Source: an uncultured Pelagibacteraceae bacterium
Lineage (GTDB): Bacteria; Pseudomonadota; Alphaproteobacteria; Pelagibacterales; Pelagibacteraceae
NCBI GenBank assembly: GCA_902580945.1
Contig: CACHML010000001.1
Span: 1-64,000, forward strand
Reading direction: 5' to 3'
Length of the DNA: 64,000 nt
Part shown: piece by piece, positions 54,101 to 62,897 of the stretch
Numbering within the stretch: the stretch's first letter is position 1
Layout: each line of letters starts with the position of its first letter
Made by a program: the position numbers and the translations under genes
Notes under the pieces: generated by a model
The model's database searches: none
Seen by the model: only the letters and a program-made list of their open reading frames with translations
Told to the model about the DNA's origin: nothing

Positions 54101-54258
54101 ATTGGAAAAATGGTTTTTGATGTCTTACAAAATTTGCAAATTTTATAACCATTAAGTATTAAATTCTGAAAAACACTTTCGTGATTATCTAGGCACTCCT
54201 CACAAATATCATTTTTATCGTTCTCATCTTTATCTTCTTGATTTTGTTCTTTAATCAT
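54097..54258 (-). CDS. 53-residue putative zinc-ribbon mini-protein
   Basis: This short gene begins with ATG overlapping the DUF3726 stop (ATGATTAA), so it is translationally coupled. It has an acidic first half and two CxxC pairs: C19/C22 in ICEECLDN and C41/C44 in ICKFCKTS, spaced 19 residues, as in a small zinc ribbon. It ends on TAA at 54097-54099, four bases inside the convergent gene. No family recognised. The coupling and CxxC pattern are the evidence. Confidence 0.7.
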   Translation of the reverse strand: MIKEQNQEDKDENDKNDICEECLDNHESVFQNLILNGYKICKFCKTSKTIFPI

Positions 54259-54859
54259 TATCGGTTAATCCAGCTCCTGCCGTTCTTGCTTTTGATTCCT
54301 CACTTTCCTCAACATAAGTTTTAATAGAAAGTTTATGTATTTCTGTCCAATCATCCTCGGAGAAATTATTTTTATTATCTAAAAATTTAATATTTATTTT
54401 GTCTGATTTTTCTAAAATATCTCCACTTAAATAATTAGAATATATTGATTCATTAAAATTAAACAAAAACTCTTTATTATCCATTTTTAAGAATATTCTT
54501 TTACCAACAATCTCTGATGCCCTACTCAAAAAAGATAAAAATATGAGGGGAAAGGCTATTTTGTTAATTTCAATTTCATTAAATTTTAAAATTATAGGTG
54601 ACTGATCAAAAAAATTTAACCCACAAAGTATTGGGCAATAATATCCTTTTGCTGTATTTGAAGATGAAATTTCTCCAATATTTTCGAAGTTACTAATATT
54701 ATAAATTTTAAAGTATTGGTTAAGATTTTTAAGTCCTGGTAAACCAAACATTTCAAGTAATCTTATATTTTTTCCAACCTCCTCAGATATTCCCCATGAA
54801 AAACCTTTGGCCTTAGTTGCCCTTTTAATTGTAGTTTCTATTTCGCTATAACTTCTCAT
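54251..54859 (-). CDS. DUF3726 family protein
   Basis: This 202-residue protein carries DUF3726 signs: RSYSEIETTIKRATKAKGFS with WGISEEVGK at the start, and the end KTYVEESEESKARTAGAGLT followed by DND. Function of the family is unknown. It is six bases after the 550-residue gene and coupled to the mini-protein, forming a four-gene block with the M19-like gene. Confidence 0.85.
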   Translation of the reverse strand: MRSYSEIETTIKRATKAKGFSWGISEEVGKNIRLLEMFGLPGLKNLNQYFKIYNISNFENIGEISSSNTAKGYYCPILCGLNFFDQSPIILKFNEIEINKIAFPLIFLSFLSRASEIVGKRIFLKMDNKEFLFNFNESIYSNYLSGDILEKSDKINIKFLDNKNNFSEDDWTEIHKLSIKTYVEESEESKARTAGAGLTDND

Positions 54860-54865
54860 ACGGAA

Positions 54866-56518
54866 TTAATTATACATCCAATAATTATCAAAATTTGAGA
54901 GTTCAGACGGTAAAGGTGCTCCCTGAAACATGCAAATACGTAACCACTTGTCTGATCTAGGATCAAATTTTATTGCTCCAAAAAAAGACAGCTTAAGTCT
55001 TAACATATCAATAGGCATTAATTTAGAACCAATTGTATTATCTTGAATTTCTGCATAAGGACATTTTTCAGAAATAAATACTCTTCTTACTACATGTCTT
55101 AAATGATTATTATCCAATAAAAATTTTCCAATTTTGGAACTATTTTTTTTTGTGAACACTATTTCATAAAGCTTTTTGATATCTCTTGCAATTGCAAGTG
55201 GTTGTTCTAAATTTGATCCATCATCGATATATCTATCCCCTATTCTTGGCTCCTCTTTGTTTTTTGAAATAAACCAGAAATTTTTATTATTTTCTTCCTT
55301 ATTAAAATCAATTTTCAAAATTTCAGAGTAATTCTTTTCAATTATATTTCTTAAATCCTCGATAGTTCTTTCAACAGGAATATTAAAGTATTTTTCTTCA
55401 TTTGAACTCATTTTAGATACTAAAGGATCAACTATTTTATCATATGGCTCCATCATCATAGAAACGATATACTCAATACATTCATCATTTAAATTCTCCT
55501 CAGCCCACATATAAATATTATTAAATTGATAAGAATTTTCTAATTTAAACTCATCTTTCATAAATTTTATAAATTTTTTTAAATCAATTGTTAAATTTTT
55601 AATTTTTTCTCTTTGAAATTCACTCTCTGTATGCCAGCTAGTAATATTTTTAAGTGATTTAATTAAACACTGGTAAAAAATTTCTAAATCACTCTTAGAA
55701 ACTTTTTCTATTTCTCTTATTTTTTTTAAAACTGTTTCTCTAGCAATTATCCAGTTATTAAGTAAAGTGGGATGGTTTACTATAAATGGTGCCATGCCAA
55801 GTCCTGTAGAATTTCCTATTCCTAGAGTTCTGCTGATATTATCATCTAGTTCAACAGCGTTCTTCGGACTAATGCTTTTTGCGATATGATTAACTTGGTC
55901 AAATGTGAATTGTCTTACTAAATAGACCAACATCATTTCTAGTCTAAATGGCCCACAAATTTCATCCCTATTTTTAATCCTAAATCTATCAGCTAAACCA
56001 AATTTACCAGATCCATAGACTGCAGTAGTTCTATAAAGATAACCAACTTTAGATATAAATTCTTTATCTGGTTGTTGACCTTTTGATAAATTTTCAACTA
56101 CATGATTAAACAACCTGACAGATTTATTAGCTCTTGATAGGGTTAATTCTTTGTAAGATAGTCTTCCAACCTCTTGTTTAGGCACATTATTACTAAGTCT
56201 ATCAACATCTTCTTTTGTTGGAATTCCATCAAATAGAGTAAATGCAGCATCCCATCTAGTGGCAATAACTCTATCTGATCTTTCATCATCCTGTATTTCA
56301 TTGGCAAAACAAATTAAAGAGTAAGTTTTTTTTTCTTTAGTAAAAGAATAAATTGCTCTTCCAAATCCTTTGTCATTTAATTGAAATAAATCTCTACTAT
56401 ATCTCCAGTCTTTAAATTCTTTTAAGAAAGATCTTAGAAAGGAGAGTTTTGATTGATGAAAAGAGCCAAGTTTAGACAATTTCATCAGGAATTTAGGGTC
56501 TCTTAACTTAACTTCCAT
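54866..56518 (-). CDS. Uncharacterised 550-residue protein of the DUF3726 block
   Basis: I do not recognise a family in this 550-residue soluble protein. It lacks signal and membrane segments. Noteworthy parts are RDEICGPFRLEMMLVYLVRQ, NISRTLGIGNSTGLGMAPFI followed by VNHPTLLNNWIIARE (around residues 225-265), and RHVVRRVFISEKCPYAEIQD near the C-terminus. The Gly-rich loop could bind a nucleotide or phosphate. Its ATG overlaps the M19-like stop, so it is made together with it. Confidence 0.8.
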   Translation of the reverse strand: MEVKLRDPKFLMKLSKLGSFHQSKLSFLRSFLKEFKDWRYSRDLFQLNDKGFGRAIYSFTKEKKTYSLICFANEIQDDERSDRVIATRWDAAFTLFDGIPTKEDVDRLSNNVPKQEVGRLSYKELTLSRANKSVRLFNHVVENLSKGQQPDKEFISKVGYLYRTTAVYGSGKFGLADRFRIKNRDEICGPFRLEMMLVYLVRQFTFDQVNHIAKSISPKNAVELDDNISRTLGIGNSTGLGMAPFIVNHPTLLNNWIIARETVLKKIREIEKVSKSDLEIFYQCLIKSLKNITSWHTESEFQREKIKNLTIDLKKFIKFMKDEFKLENSYQFNNIYMWAEENLNDECIEYIVSMMMEPYDKIVDPLVSKMSSNEEKYFNIPVERTIEDLRNIIEKNYSEILKIDFNKEENNKNFWFISKNKEEPRIGDRYIDDGSNLEQPLAIARDIKKLYEIVFTKKNSSKIGKFLLDNNHLRHVVRRVFISEKCPYAEIQDNTIGSKLMPIDMLRLKLSFFGAIKFDPRSDKWLRICMFQGAPLPSELSNFDNYWMYN

Positions 56519-57486
56519 TAATTAATTCCTTTATAAAAATTAAACCAATTATTTCCTAAAATATCATTTACTTCATTTTTATTAAAACCAATTTTTTTTA
56601 ATCCTTTATCTAAATTACTAAACCCTCTGGCATCAATAAACCACTCAGGTTGATCAGGAAATTCTGGTTTACTTTTGCTCCCTTCACCATAATTTTTTGT
56701 TTTACTCCACGTTCCATTTCTCATCCACTCGACGATACTATTTGGTTGGTTCAAACAAAGATCGGAGCCAATGCCTATATTTTTTACTCCCATTATATCA
56801 ACAGTTTTTGCTACCATTTCACAAAAACTATCTAATTTACAATCTGTTCCATTTTTTAGATGATGCGCATACAAAGAAAGCCCTAGCATTCCTCCACTGT
56901 TTGATAAATGTTTTAAAAGTTTTTCAGATTTATTTCTTAAAGCACTATGCCAAAAAGACGGATTAGCATGAGTAATTGCAATTGGTTTTTCGCTAATATC
57001 TATAGCATCTAAAGTACTTTTTTCACCTGAATGCGACATATCAATTACTATTCCAATTCGATTCATTTCTTTTATAGCTTCTCTTCCAAAATTTGTTACA
57101 CCAGAGTCGTTTTTTTCATAACATCCTGTAGCTAAAAGAGATTGGTTATTGTAAGTAAGTTGCATAAATCTACATCCATGATGATGAACTTTTTCAATTA
57201 AGTTAATATCATCCTCAATTGGAGAACAGTTTTGAAAACCAAAAAATATTGCAGTTTTATTTTCTGACTTAGCCTTTATAATATCCTCAAAAGTTTTTCC
57301 CAAAAATATTAGATCTGAATTTTCGCTAAGTAAGTTATCCCATTCTTTCAATTTAATTAAAAATTCATCATAGTCTTCATGATATACTACTGTTGCATGT
57401 ACTGCGCTTAATCCTGCGTCCCTGTTAATTTTAAAAATATCTCTAGACCAGTTGCAATATTGAAGATTATCAATTCGATAATTCAT
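56518..57486 (-). CDS. Membrane-dipeptidase-like (M19) protein with altered metal site
   Basis: This 322-residue protein has the M19 barrel (TNFGREAIKEMNRIG, IVIDMSHSGEKST, ITHANPSFWHSALRNKSEKL). His152 and His173 match the two later zinc His, but the usual N-terminal HxD is replaced by QYCNWSRD, and the bridging Glu by Gln85 (FFGFQNCSP). It has no signal peptide. Ordinary dipeptidase activity is therefore doubtful. First gene of the block, divergent from purE. Confidence 0.82.
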   Translation of the reverse strand: MNYRIDNLQYCNWSRDIFKINRDAGLSAVHATVVYHEDYDEFLIKLKEWDNLLSENSDLIFLGKTFEDIIKAKSENKTAIFFGFQNCSPIEDDINLIEKVHHHGCRFMQLTYNNQSLLATGCYEKNDSGVTNFGREAIKEMNRIGIVIDMSHSGEKSTLDAIDISEKPIAITHANPSFWHSALRNKSEKLLKHLSNSGGMLGLSLYAHHLKNGTDCKLDSFCEMVAKTVDIMGVKNIGIGSDLCLNQPNSIVEWMRNGTWSKTKNYGEGSKSKPEFPDQPEWFIDARGFSNLDKGLKKIGFNKNEVNDILGNNWFNFYKGIN

Positions 57487-57573
57487 ATTAAAAATACATT
57501 ATAATTATTACAAATTTTGTCGACTAGTTTTAATTTTAAGACTATATTGATTATATTAATTCAAAAACTTAGC

Positions 57574-58068
57574 ATGAAAAAGAAAAGATATAGTCACAGA
57601 GTATCCATAGTAATGGGGAGTAAATCTGACTATTCCACAATGAAATTATGTGAAAAAACTCTTAAATTACTCAAAGTTAACTATGAAACTAATATTGTTT
57701 CTGCTCACAGAACACCTGAAAGAATGTTCAATTATGCAAAATCAGCAGAGTCAAGAAACATTAATGTTATTATTGCAGGCGCGGGGGGATCTGCACATTT
57801 ACCTGGCATGATTGCTGCATTAACAAGAATACCAGTAATAGGTGTTCCTATTGAAAGTAAAAAACTAAAAGGTCTAGATAGTCTTTTATCTATAGCTCAA
57901 ATGCCTAAAGGTATTCCAGTTGGAACAGTTGCTATAGGGACTGATGGTGCCATAAATGCTGCATTGTACGCAGCATCTATAATTTCTAATTTTGATCCTA
58001 AAATTAAAAATAGCTTAATAAAGTGGAGATCTAAACAATCTAAATCTGTTAAGAAAAAACCATATTAA
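57574..58068 (+). CDS. purE: N5-carboxyaminoimidazole ribonucleotide mutase
   Basis: From the ATG at 57574 this is a 164-residue PurE. Signatures are [59 protein letters not shown], and [13 protein letters not shown]. It converts N5-CAIR to CAIR in purine synthesis. The stop and purK ATG are adjacent. An upstream in-frame start at 57517 adds a hydrophobic leader not seen in PurE. Confidence 0.96.
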   Translation: MKKKRYSHRVSIVMGSKSDYSTMKLCEKTLKLLKVNYETNIVSAHRTPERMFNYAKSAESRNINVIIAGAGGSAHLPGMIAALTRIPVIGVPIESKKLKGLDSLLSIAQMPKGIPVGTVAIGTDGAINAALYAASIISNFDPKIKNSLIKWRSKQSKSVKKKPY

Positions 58069-59112
58069 ATGAAAAATCCTATTTTAGGAATTATAGGTGG
58101 AGGTCAACTTGGAAGTTTGCTGTCAGTAGCTGCTAACAAAATTGGCATTAAAACTGTTATTTTAAGCGATGATGAGGATGCACCAGCTAAAAATTTTACG
58201 GAAAAGTTCATATATGGAAAATATGACAACAAATCAATTACTCAGGAATTTATCGATAGTGTCGATTTAGTTACTTATGAATTTGAGAATATTCCATTTC
58301 GTATTCTTCAAAGTATAAATAATGAAAAAACAGTTTTGCCTAAACCTGAGATAAATAATTTAATCCAAAATAGATTGACAGAGAAAAATTTTCTAAATGA
58401 TATAAATATCCAAACTACCCAATATGTCTCTATAAAACATATGGATGAATTAAATGAAAATGAAAATTTGTTACCAGGATTGCTAAAAACAACTACATTA
58501 GGATATGATGGGAAAGGTCAATACAAATTAAATAGTAAAAAGGACATATCTAATGAAATAGATTTTTCTAAAGAATACATATTAGAAAAATTTATTAATT
58601 TAAAAAAAGAAATATCTGTTATCATTTCAAGATTTGGTAATCAAAAATATGAAATATATGAACCAATTGAAAATGTTCATGAAGACCAAATTTTAAAGCA
58701 CTCTAAAATCCCTGCAGATGTTTCGGATGAAATTAAAATCAAATCCACTGAGTGGTCAAAAAAAATTGTTGAGGATTTAGATTATATTGGAACTTTATGT
58801 GTAGAGTTTTTTATTGATAAAAATGATAATTTATATGCAAACGAAATAGCTCCCAGAGTTCATAACTCAGGACATTTGACAATTAATTCTCACAATATAA
58901 GTCAATTTGAAAATCATGTTAGGGCTGTATGTGGTTTAGAAAAAATTAAAACAAAAAAAATATATAATGCCAAAATGATAAATTTAATAGGTGATGATAT
59001 TTCAATGTATAGAGACAAAAAATTTTCTGAGAATGAATTCTTTTTTGACTATCTTAAAAAAGATATAAAAAATAAAAGAAAAATGGGTCATATAACAATC
59101 ATTGAAAAATAA
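58069..59112 (+). CDS. purK: N5-carboxyaminoimidazole ribonucleotide synthase
   Basis: This 347-residue ATP-grasp enzyme starts ILGIIGGGQLGSLLSVAANK. It has KTTTLGYDGKGQYKL and NEIAPRVHNSGHLTINSHNI, both PurK hallmarks. It uses ATP and bicarbonate to make N5-CAIR for the adjacent PurE. Confidence 0.95.
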   Translation: MKNPILGIIGGGQLGSLLSVAANKIGIKTVILSDDEDAPAKNFTEKFIYGKYDNKSITQEFIDSVDLVTYEFENIPFRILQSINNEKTVLPKPEINNLIQNRLTEKNFLNDINIQTTQYVSIKHMDELNENENLLPGLLKTTTLGYDGKGQYKLNSKKDISNEIDFSKEYILEKFINLKKEISVIISRFGNQKYEIYEPIENVHEDQILKHSKIPADVSDEIKIKSTEWSKKIVEDLDYIGTLCVEFFIDKNDNLYANEIAPRVHNSGHLTINSHNISQFENHVRAVCGLEKIKTKKIYNAKMINLIGDDISMYRDKKFSENEFFFDYLKKDIKNKRKMGHITIIEK

Positions 59113-59116
59113 TATC

Positions 59117-59737
59117 TTAAATTTGTTGAATTAATGAGGCGCTATTATTTGTTGGTTTATTGACATCCTTAGATATTTCGTGAAAAGTCAAACTTACTTT
59201 ATTACACTCTTTTAAAAAAGTTGAACCAAAATGTTCAATGTTTAAATATTTATCAATATCTTTTTCATAAAGTATTACTGGTTGTCTATGGTGAATTTCT
59301 GAAATATTTTGGTTTGCCTCCTCAGTTATCATGCAAAATTGGCCTTCATCGTAAATTGCAGCTATAAAAATTGTCTTTTTATCATTTCTGAAAAAATAAT
59401 ATGGAATTTTGTTATCTTTTGTTCTTTTCCACTCATAGAAACCATCGGCAACAACTACACATCTTTGTGTTTTAATGAGTTTTTTAAATGAAACCTTTTC
59501 ATCGATTGTCTCTAATCTTGCATTTATCAAAGCTTTAAAGTCTTTCTGTTTTGCCCATGATGGAATAATTCCCCATTTAAGATTTTCAACCGTATTGCCG
59601 TTTTTATATTTCTTGACTACAGGAAGATTTTGATATGGGTGTGCATTGTAATTATCACTGTCTTGAACATTAATCGCAGTTTTCACGATATTTTTTGTTT
59701 TTGTAACAGCATTCGTAATTACGTATCTTCCGCACAT
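59117..59737 (-). CDS. SRAP (YedK/HMCES) abasic-site-processing protein
   Basis: This 206-residue protein begins MCGRYV, giving the catalytic Cys2 that links to abasic sites in single-stranded DNA. It also has NARLETI, DGFYEWKR and IHHRQPVILYE. All four SRAP motifs are present. It protects replication forks from abasic DNA damage. It stands alone, convergent with purK and divergent from the GNAT gene. Confidence 0.95.
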   Translation of the reverse strand: MCGRYVITNAVTKTKNIVKTAINVQDSDNYNAHPYQNLPVVKKYKNGNTVENLKWGIIPSWAKQKDFKALINARLETIDEKVSFKKLIKTQRCVVVADGFYEWKRTKDNKIPYYFFRNDKKTIFIAAIYDEGQFCMITEEANQNISEIHHRQPVILYEKDIDKYLNIEHFGSTFLKECNKVSLTFHEISKDVNKPTNNSASLIQQI

Positions 59738-59784
59738 ATATTTAATATTGGTTTAATTTGTTTTTCGATTATATGTTCTTCAAA

Positions 59785-60243
59785 ATGATTAAATCAATAG
59801 AAAATAACTTTGATAACCCACAGGTAAATGAACTTCTTAGAATTCATTTTATTGAATTAAGATCTGTATCGCCAGAGGGTAGTTCACATGTATTAGATGT
59901 GCAAGGTTTGAGAGTTCCCAGTATAAAATTTTGGAGTTTATGGGAGAATAATGATTTAATTGGATGCGGAGCTTTAAAAACCCTTTCAGAAGAACATGGG
60001 GAATTTAAGTCAATAAGGGTCGCAGACAAATTTAGGAAAAAAAGATATGGAGAAAAAATTATTGCACATTTAATAGATAAATCAAAAAAAATTGGAATTA
60101 AAAAATTAAGCGTTGAAACAGGAGCTGGAGATTTTTTTGCCCCAGCAAGAAAATTATTTAAAAATTTTGGATTCAAAAAATGCAAACCTTTTGCACATTA
60201 CAAAGAGGATTCAAATTCGTGTTATTATAGTTTAAATTTATAA
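59785..60243 (+). CDS. GNAT family N-acetyltransferase
   Basis: From the ATG at 59785 this 152-residue protein has the GNAT core: FKSIRVADKFRKKRYGEKII (acetyl-CoA loop) and GAGDFFAPARKLFKNFGFKK. This resembles the YsnE-type acetyltransferases. Substrate unknown. The frame to 59758 would add a hydrophobic leader. Followed four bases later by a hypothetical gene. Confidence 0.88.
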   Translation: MIKSIENNFDNPQVNELLRIHFIELRSVSPEGSSHVLDVQGLRVPSIKFWSLWENNDLIGCGALKTLSEEHGEFKSIRVADKFRKKRYGEKIIAHLIDKSKKIGIKKLSVETGAGDFFAPARKLFKNFGFKKCKPFAHYKEDSNSCYYSLNL

Positions 60244-60247
60244 TTTC

Positions 60248-60688
60248 ATGAAAAAAAATTTAGCCAAACCCTATATACTTTATGTCGCTGAGGTTATTTA
60301 TTTAGCAATAAGTGAAATAAAAAGTAAAGAGCAGAATATTAGCAATATTGATGCTATGGAAAGATTCATAGGTTCACCATTATATGAAAAAATAAGTAGT
60401 GGTAAGTATCATGATGATTGGTTTGAAGAGTTAAAAAAAAATAATTATATTGATATTAATTCTGGGGAAAAAATTTCTACCGAAGTAATTAGACTTTTAA
60501 ATCTTCAAAAAGAAGCTATGATGAAGCAATTAATTAAATTTCCTGATTTATACTATGCAAAAAGCCATTTTCCTTTAGATATCTCTCAAAGAGCTATTAA
60601 CCATCTGTGGAGAGTGTGTGAAAGTTACGAGTTGTGGTGTAATGAAACAAAGAATACTAAGTTAATAAAATTAAAAATAATTGAATAA
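60248..60688 (+). CDS. Hypothetical protein
   Basis: This 146-residue soluble protein, with no signal or membrane segment, is unrecognised. Marks are DAMERFIGSPLYEKISSGKY and ISQRAINHLWRVCESYELWC. It lies between the GNAT gene and the transporter gene in the same direction, with short gaps, so it is probably a real gene of that run. Confidence 0.65.
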   Translation: MKKNLAKPYILYVAEVIYLAISEIKSKEQNISNIDAMERFIGSPLYEKISSGKYHDDWFEELKKNNYIDINSGEKISTEVIRLLNLQKEAMMKQLIKFPDLYYAKSHFPLDISQRAINHLWRVCESYELWCNETKNTKLIKLKIIE

Positions 60689-60692
60689 ATTT

Positions 60693-62306
60693 ATGAATCA
60701 AATTTCCAAATTTATCGACTCCACTTTACTAGATTTAGGAAGACAATTTAAACTATCTTATTTACCACCTTTAATGATTTATCTTGCAGCTGGAATTTCA
60801 GGTTTAACAGGAATAGTGGGTACATTTTTTGTTAAAGATTATCTAAATTTATCAGCAGCCTTTCTTGCTGGGCTAGGGTTTTGGGCTGGTATTCCTTGGG
60901 CACTAAAAATGCCATTAGGTCATTTAGTAGATCTAATTTGGAACAAAAAAAATTATATGGTTTATGTAGGAGCTACACTAATTGGTTTAAGCTTGTTGAT
61001 AATGTATGGATTAATTATCCATACAGAATGGATGTCCACAATTCTAAAAGTAGAGACTTGGTTTGTAGTAAGTGTTCTTTTAGCTCCCATTGGATATGTG
61101 GTTCAAGATGTTGTCGCAGATGCAATGACAGTAGAAGCTGTTCCAATTGTTAATGAAGAAGGTCAAAAATTTTCACAAGATCAGATTAAAACAATGCATA
61201 CTACAATGCAGACACTTGGACGATTTGCAATTATCGGTGGTACTGTTCTAGTTGCTTTAGTAAATGTAATCTTATTTAAAGGCGTAGATACTTTAGAACA
61301 AGCGGACAAAATAGAGCTCTATGGATCAATTTATATTTATGCACTAGTAATACCATTTGTTTCAATTTTAGGAGTAATTTTTGCTAACTATCTTAAAAAT
61401 AAAAAAAAAAATAAATTAATTGGTCAGGGTTTAGTCGGTAACGAAGATAATTACGAACATAAAAAAACAGAGATTAATTGGTGGATTTTAGGTGGTAGTT
61501 TAATTTTTGTAATTTTTACACTCAGCGTTGGCTCCTTCGGAGTTCCTTTCGCTCAAGAAATAGTTTTTTTAGGATCTATGGTAATTATTTTGTTCCTGAT
61601 GAGTAAATTGATAAAAGAACTGCCTCAAAATTTAAGATCTACGATTGTCGGGACGGCTGTGATTATATTCGTATTTAGAGCAATGCCAGGTCCAGGTCCG
61701 GGACTATCTTGGTTTGAAATAGATGAATTAAAATTTAATGAACAGTTTTTTTCTATATTATCACTACTAGCTTCGGTCTTAACATTGTTAGGAATTATTT
61801 TGCTTAGACCTTTTATGTCAAATAATTCTATAGCAAAAATCATTGTAGTTTTGTCAATCGCTGGTGCAATATTATTTCTGCCAAGTGTAGGAATGTATTA
61901 CGGATTTCATAATTGGACCTCATCAATAACAAATGGAATTGTTGATGCTAAATTTATTGCACTAATTAATACAGCATTAGAGTCGCCTTTAGGTCAGGTC
62001 TCTATGATACCTTTACTAGCATGGATTGCTAAAAATGCACCTTCGAACCTAAAAGCTACTTTTTTTGCAGTTTTTGCGTCTTTTACAAATTTAGCATTAT
62101 CAGCAAGTGCTTTAGGAACAAAATACTTAAATGAAATTTATACAATTACTCGTGAAGTCAAAGATAAAGTGACTAATGCAATATTGACTACTGCTGATTA
62201 CTCAGAATTGGGAATATTATTAATAACTGTAACATTGCTGACTTTAATTTTACCAATTTTGTTCGTATTTATTATTCAAAAAACAAGATTTAAAACTTTA
62301 GAATAG
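60693..62306 (+). CDS. BT1-like folate/pteridine-type MFS transporter
   Basis: This protein of about 537 residues has some twelve transmembrane helices. LGFWAGIPWALKMPLGHLVD and APIGYVVQDVVADAMTVEAV recall the BT1 (folate-biopterin) transporter family. I start at ATG 60693. The frame to 60681 uses TTG across the previous stop. A folate or pterin substrate is possible from the family name and THF-centred context, but unproven. Confidence 0.8.
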   Translation: MNQISKFIDSTLLDLGRQFKLSYLPPLMIYLAAGISGLTGIVGTFFVKDYLNLSAAFLAGLGFWAGIPWALKMPLGHLVDLIWNKKNYMVYVGATLIGLSLLIMYGLIIHTEWMSTILKVETWFVVSVLLAPIGYVVQDVVADAMTVEAVPIVNEEGQKFSQDQIKTMHTTMQTLGRFAIIGGTVLVALVNVILFKGVDTLEQADKIELYGSIYIYALVIPFVSILGVIFANYLKNKKKNKLIGQGLVGNEDNYEHKKTEINWWILGGSLIFVIFTLSVGSFGVPFAQEIVFLGSMVIILFLMSKLIKELPQNLRSTIVGTAVIIFVFRAMPGPGPGLSWFEIDELKFNEQFFSILSLLASVLTLLGIILLRPFMSNNSIAKIIVVLSIAGAILFLPSVGMYYGFHNWTSSITNGIVDAKFIALINTALESPLGQVSMIPLLAWIAKNAPSNLKATFFAVFASFTNLALSASALGTKYLNEIYTITREVKDKVTNAILTTADYSELGILLITVTLLTLILPILFVFIIQKTRFKTLE

Positions 62307-62309
62307 TTT

Positions 62310-62897
62310 CTAAATACATTTATAGCCATATTCCAGTGAAGCATCAGTTATTGAGTGGTACATAGATTCCCCAAAACTACGAAGTGAAAAAATTCTAGCT
62401 TTTTCAGGATTATCTTCAACCATATCAACTAAAAAAGATATTCCGTTATATGATGAGTTGATGCACATATTTTTACTAAATATATTGAAATTAAACGGAC
62501 AACCTTTTTTTAAAACCTCTTTAACATTAGGTCCTTCTATTTCTATAATTGCTTTTGAGTGTGATAGATCTGTAACAGCAAAGTCGCTATCATTAAAATT
62601 TTTCAAAATTTCACTAAAAAGTTCTTTTTTTTTGGAAACAACAAGCCAATTGTTTGGTGAATTCCACAATATTCTTAAATTTTCATTTGCGACAACTTTT
62701 TGTGCTTCATTAAAAAATTGCAAATTATTAAGTTTTATATCATTTATTTTAATTGAAGAATTTTTGTACTGAACTATTTGAACAATTAATAAATTTTTTA
62801 ACTCAGAAATTTTCAATAATTCATTTTCAGTTTTATTTTCAAAATTTCCATAAGAGCCCTCTGAATGAATGTTCTGCAAAGGTGATAACATCGTCAT
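62310..62897 (-). CDS. soxG: Sarcosine oxidase gamma subunit
   Basis: This 195-residue protein matches the gamma subunit of heterotetrameric sarcosine oxidase, e.g. NLRILWNSPNNWLVV, DSDFAVTDLSHSKAIIEIEG and KGCPFNFNIF. It overlaps soxA by four bases (ATGA). The oxidase demethylates sarcosine to glycine, giving methylene-THF and hydrogen peroxide. Confidence 0.88.
   Translation of the reverse strand: MTMLSPLQNIHSEGSYGNFENKTENELLKISELKNLLIVQIVQYKNSSIKINDIKLNNLQFFNEAQKVVANENLRILWNSPNNWLVVSKKKELFSEILKNFNDSDFAVTDLSHSKAIIEIEGPNVKEVLKKGCPFNFNIFSKNMCINSSYNGISFLVDMVEDNPEKARIFSLRSFGESMYHSITDASLEYGYKCI

Noticed and set aside
59844-60185. 113-residue minus-strand frame inside the GNAT gene
   Set aside because: The plus-strand GNAT has recognisable acetyl-CoA motifs, and the minus frame shows none.
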